Source: Synergistes sp. (GTDB lineage: Bacteria > Synergistota > Synergistia > Synergistales > Synergistaceae). From it: a stretch of DNA of 40,850 bases. Each line of letters starts with the position of its first letter. Position 1 is the stretch's first letter. A program made the position numbers and the translations under genes. This document shows positions 1-8,192 of the stretch, in pieces. The notes beneath the pieces are model-generated. The model was not told the DNA's origin. It did not search any database and was given only the letters and a program-made list of their open reading frames with translations. The stretch lies in the NCBI GenBank assembly GCA_017537925.1, contig JAFYJW010000071.1, forward strand, positions 1-40,850. Reading direction: 5' to 3'.

Positions 1-1092
1 GCTTAAGAACCATCTTGTTTTACACTACTCTCAAACTCGCCAACGGATTGCCGCCAAAAGTACGACGCTTAAGAACCATCTTGTTTTACACTACTCTCAA
101 ACGTATAACGAAGCCACAATGCTGCAGGAGCGGCTTAAGAACCATCTTGTTTTACACTACTCTCAAACGCTGCAGGCGTATGAGGAGAAGGCAGAGGAGC
201 TTAAGAACCATCTTGTTTTACACTACTCTCAAACATATTCATATCGGCATAATATTCGGCTGCAGCTTAAGAACCATCTTGTTTTACACTACTCTCAAAC
301 CTTGCCGTGAGATTATCGCCGACTGGCTGAGCTTAAGAACCATCTTGTTTTACACTACTCTCAAACCAGAAGGGGAATGCGCTTTCACGCAAGCGAGCTT
401 AAGAACCATCTTGTTTTACACTACTCTCAAACGATCTTTGGATGCAGCCAGTTCACTCATCCGCTTAAGAACCATCTTGTTTTACACTACTCTCAAACGC
501 ACCCAGCGCCCTGTATACATCGCAACGTGCTTAAGAACCATCTTGTTTTACACTACTCTCAAACAACGCCGGCTATCACGCTGTCGATGAGCGTGCTTAA
601 GAACCATCTTGTTTTACACTACTCTCAAACGCACGTCGGATACGCTGCGCAGGACGCATTGCTTAAGAACCATCTTGTTTTACACTACTCTCAAACGAAG
701 GACGGGGCGCGCTACGGCTACGAGGGGCTTAAGAACCATCTTGTTTTACACTACTCTCAAACTTCGCACGCAAACTCCGCGTCGACCGTACCGCTTAAGA
801 ACCATCTTGTTTTACACTACTCTCAAACACTGGCACAAGCTGCAGCGGCGGCCGGCAAGCTTAAGAACCATCTTGTTTTACACTACTCTCAAACGCGTCA
901 GCTGAGAGTTGCGACAAACACCGTGCTTAAGAACCATCTTGTTTTACACTACTCTCAAACTCCCTGACGGCGAGAACTTCAAAAAATCCAGCTTAAGAAC
1001 CATCTTGTTTTACACTACTCTCAAACTCACGCGATCTCCAACCCCTCAAAGGATGAGCTTAAGAACCATCTTGTTTTACACTACTCTCAAAC
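1..1092 (-). CRISPR. Type II-A CRISPR array, 17 repeats and 16 spacers, truncated by left window edge
   Basis: A 36-bp repeat recurs at 1, 67, 133 and then every 66 bp up to 1057-1092. All 17 copies read as identical and every spacer is exactly 30 bp and unique. Read on the minus strand the repeat begins GTTTGAGAGTAGTGTAA and ends GGTTCTTAAGC, the style of type II-A repeats that start with GTTT. Orientation is set by three things: the cas genes and the leader lie on the right, the minus-strand promoter points into the array, and the tracrRNA anti-repeat is complementary to the minus-strand repeat. The newest spacer should be 1027-1056. The window opens exactly on a repeat, so the old end of the array is not seen and no degenerate terminal repeat is visible. 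Spacer sources cannot be named without a search. Confidence 0.99.
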
Positions 1093-1198
1093 CTCAAAAT
1101 CGAGGTTTGAGCTTCCGCCGACTACAGGCAGCGGGCAAAACAAGATATCGTTATTATAGCATTCCACATTCAAAATGCCTGCCACCCCCTTCGCTCTA
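1093..1198 (-). promoter_or_regulatory. CRISPR leader with extended -10 promoter
   Basis: This 106-bp stretch lies between the csn2 stop and the first repeat. On the minus strand it holds TGCTATAAT (plus coordinates 1153-1161), a consensus extended -10 element with no good -35. It would start transcription near 1146, about 54 nt before the first repeat. The leader ends in CGATTTTGAG directly against the repeat start GTTTGAG, so its last six bases (TTTGAG) match bases 2-7 of the repeat. In studied type II-A systems the leader end beside repeat 1 (ATTTGAG in streptococci) directs Cas1-Cas2 to insert new spacers there. Promoter use is inferred. Confidence 0.75.
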
Positions 1199-1870
1199 TC
1201 ATATCTCGCATAGGTCGCTGTCTATGATATATACACGTTCACAAGAACATGATTTTTCCCTTTGAACACCTTCGATCAGCAAGATGTCAAACTTCTCGTA
1301 CATTACAGTTCCATAAAAAAGCTCAAGTTCCCTATCTGAAAGAAAACTCTTAAGGTTCAAAAATACAAAGAGTTTTTTCCCAAAAAACCGGCGGCAGAGC
1401 TTCATATATTCAATCAGGCGCTCAGGCAGTGTCATAGACTCACTGTCAATATGAAGATCAAGCAGTTTCAGGAATGCGGATACATCTGACGGCGCTGTGT
1501 AATCAGCGCTGAAGTCCAGCGACACTGTAAGCGCTGCGCCAAGTCTGCTCGCACTGGTAAGCAGGCATGCAGTTTCTTCTTCCAGCTCAGCACAGCAAAG
1601 CTTAACAGCCTCCTGGTTGATCTTTGTCTGGAAACGCTTGTCCGACATACTTATGCAAAAAGGATCTGTAATAAATTCCGCCGTCTTCCCCAGCTCAACT
1701 ATCGAATGCTCATCAGAAAGCACAAACTCTCCTCCGTCACCGCAGGTAATCTGAGATAAAAGACCTGTTACAACACGGCGCAGCATCGGCTGGTTTTCTA
1801 CTACAAGCACGTTCACGGTATTTTCAGCAAATTCAATGCATCTGGAAAACTCAGGATGAGCAAGCGTCAT
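1199..1870 (-). CDS. csn2: Csn2, type II-A spacer-acquisition protein
   Basis: Csn2 forms a tetrameric ring around DNA ends and works with Cas1, Cas2 and Cas9 in spacer acquisition; it defines subtype II-A. The 223-aa product ends with the typical family block: KKLFVFLNLKSFLSD, then a predicted strand containing ILLIEG, then ERVYIIDSDLCEI at the C-terminus. Its length fits the Csn2 family. The upstream in-frame codon is TTG at 1873, but the ATG at 1868-1870 shares its A with the cas2 stop codon (TGATG), which favours translational coupling, so I start there. It is the last cas gene before the leader and array. Confidence 0.95.
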   Translation of the reverse strand: MTLAHPEFSRCIEFAENTVNVLVVENQPMLRRVVTGLLSQITCGDGGEFVLSDEHSIVELGKTAEFITDPFCISMSDKRFQTKINQEAVKLCCAELEEETACLLTSASRLGAALTVSLDFSADYTAPSDVSAFLKLLDLHIDSESMTLPERLIEYMKLCRRFFGKKLFVFLNLKSFLSDRELELFYGTVMYEKFDILLIEGVQREKSCSCERVYIIDSDLCEI

Positions 1871-2190
1871 CAAAGCTCTACAAACCTTTCGTCGGAGTTT
1901 ATTATGTCGCTGCTGCCGCTGCCGAGCACAAACTCAATTTTTGAATACTGCTTTTCCGTTATCAGAAGGATCTGTATCAGCCCTTTTCCCGGTTTATTGT
2001 TTCTTATCTTTTCGGCTGCGGCGTCCGCTGCCGTCTGGTTAAGCAGCAGCTTGCAGTAAACGGATTCCTGCATCATCATGAAACCGTTCTTGATCAGGAA
2101 CTTTCTGAATTTAGCGTAATCCCTGCGCTCAGCAGCAGTTTCAACCGGCAGGTCAAAGAAGACTATCATTCTCATGAATCTGTAGCTCAT
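1870..2190 (-). CDS. cas2: Cas2, spacer-integration subunit
   Basis: This 106-aa Cas2 is the small dimer that bridges two Cas1 dimers in the integration complex. It shows the Cas2 N-terminal strand MIVFFDLP with the conserved aspartate at about residue 13, followed by the RRDYAKFRKFLIKNGF helix and MMQESVYCK, the usual layout in type II-A. The start MSYRFMRM matches the common family N-terminus, although it has no strong Shine-Dalgarno. The gene overlaps the end of cas1 by 38 bp and abuts csn2, so the order cas9-cas1-cas2-csn2 is one tightly packed unit. Confidence 0.97.
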   Translation of the reverse strand: MSYRFMRMIVFFDLPVETAAERRDYAKFRKFLIKNGFMMMQESVYCKLLLNQTAADAAAEKIRNNKPGKGLIQILLITEKQYSKIEFVLGSGSSDIINSDERFVEL

Positions 2191-3055
2191 AGCATGGGAA
2201 ACTTATAAGCGATATGTCACGTTCATCGAGCGCGTTAAAAACGCTCCTTGCATATATGTTCATTGCGTTTGTCATATATTGCAAGCGTCCGTCAATTTCC
2301 ACCTTGCGGTTCAGCAGACGGACAAGCTCCATCTTTTCGTCATGTTCGAATTTTTCAGGCGCCATAAGTTTGACCTCATAGTCGACAAAAGGCCTGAAAG
2401 GCTCCATGAGATCACAGGCAAGGTTAAACTGGTTGAACATATTGTCATGAAATATTCCCAGCTGCGTTGCATAACCGCAGACAGCCGTCTCGCGGGCAAA
2501 AGCAGACAGGATAATGCTGTAGCCGTAGTTGAGCGCAGCGTTGACAATACTGTCAACGCTGCGGGAAAAGGACATGCCGAAAAGCGCATTGAAGTAGACC
2601 TTGGCGGCATGCCCTTCTCTGTTTGTGGAATCGGCTTCCTGTATCTGCTGAATATATGATTCAAGCAGTTCCGCCTCAGGGCGTCCAAAGGCTTTCAATA
2701 CTGCCATCTGTCCGCTTATTTTCGCCCTGACTATCTCTGTCCATACAGCCGTTTTTGACGTATCGCTCCACTTTATCTGGCTTCGGAATTTCATGCTTGT
2801 GTCGTGGCTGCCGTAAAAGGGCGAAACAGCAGCATAAGGATTACGCTTTTCGTCGCAGAATACAACGTTTATATTCCTGCGTGACAGCTCGCAGAGCAGA
2901 TAGGCTGTAAGGGATACGGCAGTGGACTCAATCAGAAGAACAGATATCTCGCTCAGATGGATCCTTTTAGTGTTATCTTCTGACCTGACTACAAGATAAT
3001 CCATCTTATAATCAAGCTTCGCCCTGTTTGATACAGCCACTACCCTCCAGCTCAC
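2153..3055 (-). CDS. cas1: Cas1, spacer integrase
   Basis: Cas1 catalyses insertion of new spacers at the leader end of the array. The 300-aa length and the C-terminal alpha-helical domain fit type II Cas1. The metal-binding triad is visible as E147 (in NREGHAAKVYF), H203 (in GIFHDNMFNQF) and E218 (in DLMEPFRPFVD), within two residues of the positions in S. pyogenes Cas1. The start is a GTG at 3053-3055, just after the cas9 stop, with GAGGT about 8 nt upstream overlapping the end of cas9. No disruption is seen, so acquisition should be possible. Confidence 0.97.
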   Translation of the reverse strand: MSWRVVAVSNRAKLDYKMDYLVVRSEDNTKRIHLSEISVLLIESTAVSLTAYLLCELSRRNINVVFCDEKRNPYAAVSPFYGSHDTSMKFRSQIKWSDTSKTAVWTEIVRAKISGQMAVLKAFGRPEAELLESYIQQIQEADSTNREGHAAKVYFNALFGMSFSRSVDSIVNAALNYGYSIILSAFARETAVCGYATQLGIFHDNMFNQFNLACDLMEPFRPFVDYEVKLMAPEKFEHDEKMELVRLLNRKVEIDGRLQYMTNAMNIYARSVFNALDERDISLISFPCYELQIHENDSLL

Positions 3056-3059
3056 TGCA

Positions 3060-6000
3060 TTACCTCAAAAGATCTACTTTTGTTTCGTATAATCCTGTAG
3101 GTGATTGATTAATTATGTACGCCGAGCGGCAATCAGTTATATTACAGCTACGTTTCAGTGAACCAACACAATCACCTCGTCCAAGTTTTTTCAAGTTTGT
3201 CCACTGGCTGTTGCAACGGAAGGTTTTAAGTATCTCAACCAGTAACTTGCTTTGTTCTTCTGCTGAAAGCGCAATGAATTTTTCCCTATCTTCAACAAGA
3301 TAATTCCTTACGTTACAGAGCGGTCCATAGCCATATGCATTCGCGGCAAGCTTGGCGCTGAACCAGTCATAAAGATCCTCGTTTTCTTTTTTAGCTATTC
3401 CGTCATGGACAGTAAGGGGCGCCTCATGTCCTTTTGCCTCGGCGCAGCGTTTTACATATTTACTGAGCTTTTTTACATAACTTTCGCGGGTGCTGTCTAT
3501 TGCAAGCTGGGTTGCATGTTTGTACAAAAAACGTTCTTCTGTTCTTCCTGTTATATTTAGGCGCAGACCATCTATCTCAAGTAAAGAATCGAACCGTATC
3601 TTAGTCACTTTTATTTCGGGATGCTCAAGGTTTAGTATCTCACGGCAGTATGCCTCTGGGTCACGCTCGTAAAGCTCTTTTTTATAAAGCAGCACAGGCT
3701 TTATTGAACGCACTCTTTTGTTTCTCACTGTATGTTCAACGACAAAGAAATATGCGCCCGAGAGATTATTGTAACCTCCGTATTTTGCAATATCCTTACT
3801 TTTCTTGACAGACAGCTGGCCATTCCCTGCCGGCAGCAACTGAAGATCAAAGAGCGCACCCTTTGCCTCATGCGGCAGACATACTACCTTTATATTGTTT
3901 TTCCGCATATATTTATCAACGGTTGCCATTGTGCCGCCGTCGCCGGTTTCCCATGCGCCGGGAGTATCGAAATCAAAAACGCGGCTGACGCTGTATTTTT
4001 CATTGCGGATATTCATAAAGAAATTGGCTGTAAACTTAGTGTCGTATACGTTTCCGACAACTATGTTCAGATATGCGTCCTTTGCGTGGTGCAGATCATT
4101 GACCTCTCTGCACTTTACAAGTTTTCTCTGCTGCCTGAAGTCGGACACGTTGCCGGCCTTTGAGTAAACTATCTTGGTCTCTGGATAGAGTTCCTTCATT
4201 ACCGCTGCTATAGCCTTTGTAGACTGCTGAGTCTCGGTCAGCTGTCGGTTAACAAAGGCCGCTAATTCCTCGTCTGTAAGCGAATAATGCCTGATAAGGC
4301 GATCATATTTTTTTTCGGATATAAGCTTCTTGTCTTTCAGCAAATACCAGAAATTTTTCATTTTATCGCGCACTTCAGCGGAAAGAGGATAAGCGTTCGT
4401 TTTTTCCCTGTTCAAAGTGCTCTTCACCAGAACCCTGTTATCCAAACTGTCGTCCTTTATCCTCGAACGGGGGAAGATGTGGTCTATGTCGTACAGATTA
4501 TCGTCGCCGAGGCTCTCTATTTCTATCGTTTCACCTGAATACATGCACTTGCCGAACTGCGTGTAGTAAAGGTACAGTTTGTCGCGGCGCAGACGTTCAT
4601 CCGGTTCGTCTTTCAGCCTCTCGAAAAGCTCTTCGTTGTCCTTCCCGCAGTCTTTGTACAACTTTAGAAGCGAGTCCTTGCGGGAAACAGTGCGTTTTTT
4701 AGCCTCCTCGCCGCGTGCTACTTCAATGAACAGTTTTTCCGGGGCGGATTTCTTTATATCAACTATCTCGTCCACTATCCTGAGCGCCTGCAGCACTCCG
4801 CGCTTCACCGCCGGCGACAGATACATATCGTTGACTATTGAAGCAAAACTGTCTTCGCCAAATGCAAAGTGTATCCTCCTGTACTCATCCGCAGCCACAG
4901 CAAAGCTATAACGATCGGACAGCATCTGCATCAGATTGTCGTTGGTGTTCCTCAGCGCTTCGATTACAGAATACTCACTGCCCTTACTGTCCCTGCCGGT
5001 TATACCGCTGAGAAACTCTCTTGAGAGCCTGCCCCATTTTTTGTAGTTGAGACGGCATATGCGCTTTATGTCCTCGCTGCTCAGCTTACTATAATTTGAC
5101 TTCAGACGTTTTCTTAGCATTATTTTGTCTCCGCCGAAAACGCATACATCCGTAATTATCTCCTCAACTTTATCTCTGCCGTATGTGCTGTCGAGGATCG
5201 TTTTAAAGTCGTGATAAGATCTCAGTTTTGTTTTTATCTCGTCGTCGATCCCGCTGAGTTCGTCATCATCCTTTATCAGGCCTTTTGACATCAGGTATTC
5301 CTTGATCTTCTTTTTTGTCACTTTCTTAAAGGATTTTATAAACAGGTCGTCTATCAGCGTCTGCTTTATATCAACAGGAAGCGGATATCCGTTGACCTTA
5401 AGCGGATTTATCTCATTCAGCAGCATGAATTCGCTGTAAAGCAGAGAGTCCTGCGGAATGACTTTCTCACCGGTATAGCTGCATCGGCCTATGAGATTCA
5501 ATATAAAGTTTTCGGCGCTCTTTCCGGTATCCACAACCTCCTCAAAATTCCATGGGTAGATCTTTCCTTCTTTGCGCTCTACCCATGATTTTTCAGATTT
5601 TTTGTTCAACGGGCCCACATAGTACGGAATCCTGTAATCAAATATCTTTATTATCTTATCTTTTACGGTCAGGCTTCCGTCGTCGGACACATTGAGAAAT
5701 TCAAGATATGCAGCGGCTTTTTCCAGTATTGCGGTAAGCTCCCTGCGGTGCAGCTGGTTGGGTATGACGCCGTTGTCAGTACCCTTTAGTTTGGTAAAGA
5801 AGGTTTTCTCCTTGATTTCTTCCCATATTTCTCTCATATCATCAACATGTTCCATACCAGGAAGCTCTTTTTTGAGGAAAGCGCAGAATTCTTCCTGCGT
5901 GCAGGAGTACTCCCCTGAACGGTCTTTGTAGCGGCAGTAAGCCTGGAAGTTATTTATTTTGCCAGATCGTTCCGAAAATATCAGCTTATATTTGTCCGGC

Positions 6001-7043
6001 GCTGCCTTTCGCACATACTTCTTGAGCGCCATCAGTTCTTTTTTGTTTTTATCGTACAGTGCGATCTTTGCGTCACAGATATAGCGGCAGTCCCCGAGAA
6101 TCTGAGCCAGTCTGGCTGTGTCAAAAACTTTTTTTAATTCAAACAGCAGGTTTATTCTTTCTCCGAGTGCACTGTCAAGATCGTTAATCTTCTCCTCTAT
6201 GTCTTCTTTTAGGCTTATGCTTTTTGGCTCGGCATCCTTGAGTTCTTCGTCGCAATAAAGGTCTGCCAGTTTTACAGTAGCCCCGGCAAGTATATCCGAC
6301 AGAGCGCTTAAGCTCACAGACGCAGCTTCAGAACCTTCCTGTGCCTTAATACATCCTGCAAGACGCCTTTTCTTTTCCGTAATTTTATAGTCTTTATTTA
6401 CGAGTACCTCTTCAAATTCTCTCCTGTTGCTGAATTCAAGCGTTGTATCAAACTCATCTGACAGGTAAGATATTAACTCGTCTATCTGTTCCGTCAGGGT
6501 TCCAAAATCGTCACTTCCGGCATTATCTATTTCGTAAAGGAAATGGCCCCGGCTTTTGATAATATGGTGAAGCGCAAGAAAAACAAGTCTGACATCAAAC
6601 TTCTCTTGAGAATTTATCAGATCATGGCGCAGATGGTATATCGTAGGCCAGCGCTTAGAGTATTCTTTATCAGTAAACGTATCGTCATTGAAAAGCAGGT
6701 ATCTGCCCGACGCGGCCAGTTTTTTATCTTCCGTTCTAAGGTCACTTTCATGCAGTCTGTGGAAAAATGTTGGATCGATCTTGTTTATTGCTTCGGAAAA
6801 CAGCATCTCAAGCAGCAAGAGCCTCTGCTTTCTGCGAGCCAGACGACGGCGGTTGGTGCGGGCCATTCGCCTTCCTTCGGCAGTCTGCGCCTCATCAAAA
6901 AGGCTGACACCCCACATTGCGTTTCCTTTAAAACGGAGTATGTTATATTCTTTATCCGTAACCGCCCAACCGACAGAATTAGTGCCAACGTCAAGCCCCG
7001 CATAATAGCTTCCGATACGTTCATTGTTGCCGTTATTCTTCAA
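3060..7043 (-). CDS. cas9: Cas9, type II-A RNA-guided DNA endonuclease
   Basis: This 1327-aa multidomain nuclease uses crRNA:tracrRNA to cut double-stranded DNA. RuvC-I is at YAGLDVGTNSVGWAV with D18. The arginine-rich bridge helix is around residues 58-74 (RRMARTNRRRLARRKQR). RuvC-II is at LFIEVARGEE with E774. HNH is at YDIDHIFPRS with D854, H855, N869 and N878. RuvC-III is at HHAKDAYLN with H986 and D989. A long helical recognition lobe lies between the bridge helix and RuvC-II, and a PAM-interacting domain fills the last 250 or so residues. All catalytic residues are present. The start is TTG at 7041-7043, chosen because GGGGGGAG lies 4 nt upstream and the next in-frame ATG is past RuvC-I. 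The PAM cannot be read from sequence. Confidence 0.98.
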   Translation of the reverse strand: MKNNGNNERIGSYYAGLDVGTNSVGWAVTDKEYNILRFKGNAMWGVSLFDEAQTAEGRRMARTNRRRLARRKQRLLLLEMLFSEAINKIDPTFFHRLHESDLRTEDKKLAASGRYLLFNDDTFTDKEYSKRWPTIYHLRHDLINSQEKFDVRLVFLALHHIIKSRGHFLYEIDNAGSDDFGTLTEQIDELISYLSDEFDTTLEFSNRREFEEVLVNKDYKITEKKRRLAGCIKAQEGSEAASVSLSALSDILAGATVKLADLYCDEELKDAEPKSISLKEDIEEKINDLDSALGERINLLFELKKVFDTARLAQILGDCRYICDAKIALYDKNKKELMALKKYVRKAAPDKYKLIFSERSGKINNFQAYCRYKDRSGEYSCTQEEFCAFLKKELPGMEHVDDMREIWEEIKEKTFFTKLKGTDNGVIPNQLHRRELTAILEKAAAYLEFLNVSDDGSLTVKDKIIKIFDYRIPYYVGPLNKKSEKSWVERKEGKIYPWNFEEVVDTGKSAENFILNLIGRCSYTGEKVIPQDSLLYSEFMLLNEINPLKVNGYPLPVDIKQTLIDDLFIKSFKKVTKKKIKEYLMSKGLIKDDDELSGIDDEIKTKLRSYHDFKTILDSTYGRDKVEEIITDVCVFGGDKIMLRKRLKSNYSKLSSEDIKRICRLNYKKWGRLSREFLSGITGRDSKGSEYSVIEALRNTNDNLMQMLSDRYSFAVAADEYRRIHFAFGEDSFASIVNDMYLSPAVKRGVLQALRIVDEIVDIKKSAPEKLFIEVARGEEAKKRTVSRKDSLLKLYKDCGKDNEELFERLKDEPDERLRRDKLYLYYTQFGKCMYSGETIEIESLGDDNLYDIDHIFPRSRIKDDSLDNRVLVKSTLNREKTNAYPLSAEVRDKMKNFWYLLKDKKLISEKKYDRLIRHYSLTDEELAAFVNRQLTETQQSTKAIAAVMKELYPETKIVYSKAGNVSDFRQQRKLVKCREVNDLHHAKDAYLNIVVGNVYDTKFTANFFMNIRNEKYSVSRVFDFDTPGAWETGDGGTMATVDKYMRKNNIKVVCLPHEAKGALFDLQLLPAGNGQLSVKKSKDIAKYGGYNNLSGAYFFVVEHTVRNKRVRSIKPVLLYKKELYERDPEAYCREILNLEHPEIKVTKIRFDSLLEIDGLRLNITGRTEERFLYKHATQLAIDSTRESYVKKLSKYVKRCAEAKGHEAPLTVHDGIAKKENEDLYDWFSAKLAANAYGYGPLCNVRNYLVEDREKFIALSAEEQSKLLVEILKTFRCNSQWTNLKKLGRGDCVGSLKRSCNITDCRSAYIINQSPTGLYETKVDLLR

Positions 7044-7066
7044 TTTGCTCCCCCCTGATCATCAGA

Positions 7067-7095
7067 TTGACAAACCTTTTCAGTCAATATACAAT
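7067..7095 (+). promoter_or_regulatory. tracrRNA promoter (TTGACA-N17-TACAAT)
   Basis: A perfect -35 TTGACA at 7067-7072 and -10 TACAAT at 7090-7095 are 17 bp apart. They predict a start near 7101-7103, immediately before the anti-repeat. The element sits in the short cas9 upstream region and points away from cas9. Confidence 0.85.
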
Positions 7096-7100
7096 GAGGG

Positions 7101-7221
7101 TAATCTAAGAAACCATCTTGGATTACACTACAAGTTCAAATAAGCTTTTAGCGACATTACGTCTTTGACGACTCACAGTGTGTGAGAAAGAAGTCCCGTA
7201 TACGGGGCTTCTGTTTTTTTC
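7101..7221 (+). ncRNA. tracrRNA
   Basis: The anti-repeat at 7105-7141 matches the complement of the crRNA repeat closely: CCATCTTG, TTACACTAC and TCAAA are shared, with small internal mismatches and a bulge. A short nexus-like hairpin CGTC-TTT-GACG follows at 7160-7170. A six-pair hairpin CTCACA-GTG-TGTGAG comes next at 7172-7186, and then a terminator hairpin with a T-tract. The roughly 120-nt RNA would pair with pre-crRNA for RNase III processing and load Cas9. It is divergent from cas9, at the opposite end of the cas operon from the array. Confidence 0.93.
7189..7220 (+). terminator. Intrinsic terminator of tracrRNA
   Basis: AGAAGTCCCG (7189-7198) pairs with CGGGGCTTCT (7203-7212) across a TATA loop, with one G-T wobble. 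TGTTTTTTT follows. This hairpin probably also forms the 3' stem-loop of the mature tracrRNA. Confidence 0.9.
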
Positions 7222-7483
7222 TCCACATTTACTTTTTGCCCCCACCATAAGTATTCTGACCGCATATATTGCTGCAACAGCATAACAAGCTCAGTTTTTA
7301 GGTTCGCTGCCACCGGCTGTTATAAAAAGTTTGAACTCCAAAACAGAATAACACAAAGCACAAATAATGACTATACAAATATATTCTATTCTAAAATTGT
7401 AATAACGTGTAATAATTATCATAATTTGTCATTGCAGTTTTAAATTTCAGACAAAACAGCGGCAGGATGCTGTTAAAGGAATT
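7222..7483. other. AT-rich intergenic stretch between tracrRNA and the ATPase operon
   Basis: About 260 bp with no open reading frame that I can support. It is AT-rich between 7330 and 7460. No second anti-repeat, convincing promoter or repeat was found. It separates the CRISPR locus from the housekeeping operon and may mark the insertion boundary of the CRISPR locus. Confidence 0.5.
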
Positions 7484-7515
7484 AAAAAAAAACCGCAGCG
7501 AAATGTCTGCCGCGG
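7484..7515 (-). terminator. Terminator of the V-type ATPase operon
   Basis: On the minus strand CCGCGGC (7509-7515) pairs with GCTGCGG (7493-7499), with one wobble, across a 9-nt loop. A run of nine T follows (7484-7492). It lies 35 bp downstream of the stop codon of the last ATPase gene. Confidence 0.88.
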
Positions 7516-7549
7516 CCTTTCTCTTTTGTTTAGTCTGTATTTCCGTTCG

Positions 7550-8176
7550 TCAGTGGTTTCTGACAATCTCTTTTATCACCATCAGGCGGGAGAGCGTCGA
7601 GCGTTCCATCTCTTCAAGCTTCATGGATATCGAGCGGATAGCTTCGCCGTACGAAGGTATCATGACGTGCTCGAGCGCATTGACGCGCCTGCGCGTGCGC
7701 TCTATCTCCAGCGCCATAGAGGAGACGGCTTTTTCCTCGGCCGCGAGCTTTACAAGGTCCGGCAGCAGCTTGAGGAATTTGTCAAGGGCCACGTCAAGGC
7801 TTCCGGGGGATGTGGCAAAGCCGTATGACAGCTCGGAGCTCTGCTCCGGGAAGTCATATTCCGGCACGCGCACGCTCATGACATTCCTGTAGCTTACGCC
7901 TACTTTCATGTCGCCGCCTGCGCTCATCAGCGTCTGCTCGAGCATCTGCGGGAGCGTCTGGGCACGCGCCATCAGGAAGCCTCCGTAGCATTCGCCGAGT
8001 TCGCTTTCGACTTCACGGCGCAGGTTGTACAGCTCCCTCGCCCGGACGAGGAATTCCTTGACGAGCGCATCCTGCTTGTCTTTAAGAAGCTTATGTCCCC
8101 TCTTCGCGACGACTAAAAGCCTTTTCAGCCGCGACAGCTCCATCCTGTTGGGGTTGACATTAAGCGCCTTTGCCAT
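7550..8176 (-). CDS. atpD: V-type ATP synthase subunit D (central stalk)
   Basis: Subunit D forms the rotating central shaft inside the A3B3 head. The 208-aa product begins with VNPNRMELSRLKRLLVVAKRGHKLLKDKQD, divided here between residues 6 and 36, which is the characteristic family N-terminus. It ends in a second long helix ending in IERTRRRVNALEHVMIP followed by a further helical tail. Such long antiparallel helices fit the shaft. It is the last gene of the operon, 16 bp after atpB, and is followed by the operon terminator. Confidence 0.97.
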   Translation of the reverse strand: MAKALNVNPNRMELSRLKRLLVVAKRGHKLLKDKQDALVKEFLVRARELYNLRREVESELGECYGGFLMARAQTLPQMLEQTLMSAGGDMKVGVSYRNVMSVRVPEYDFPEQSSELSYGFATSPGSLDVALDKFLKLLPDLVKLAAEEKAVSSMALEIERTRRRVNALEHVMIPSYGEAIRSISMKLEEMERSTLSRLMVIKEIVRNH

Positions 8177-8192
8177 TGGAGGTCACCACTCT

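Noticed and set aside
103-264. Shared CTGCAG in spacers 2, 3 and 4
   Set aside because: A six-base palindrome in GC-balanced spacers can recur by chance; flanking bases differ.
15-1265. Long reading frames with repeated LRTILFYTTLK or LKNHLVLHYSQT peptides
   Set aside because: The 66-bp period (22 codons) of the CRISPR array keeps frames open; they are translations of repeats, not genes.
3060-7043. Subtype II-C assignment of the Cas9 locus
   Set aside because: A Csn2 gene with typical C-terminal motifs is present and the order cas9-cas1-cas2-csn2-array is that of II-A.
6543-7058. 171-codon plus-strand frame opposite the cas9 start
   Set aside because: It lies wholly against conserved cas9 codons (RuvC-I and the bridge helix), and has no ribosome-binding site or recognisable product.
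7222-7483. Second small RNA or a further anti-repeat beside tracrRNA
   Set aside because: No repeat-complementary sequence or promoter-terminator pair could be found.
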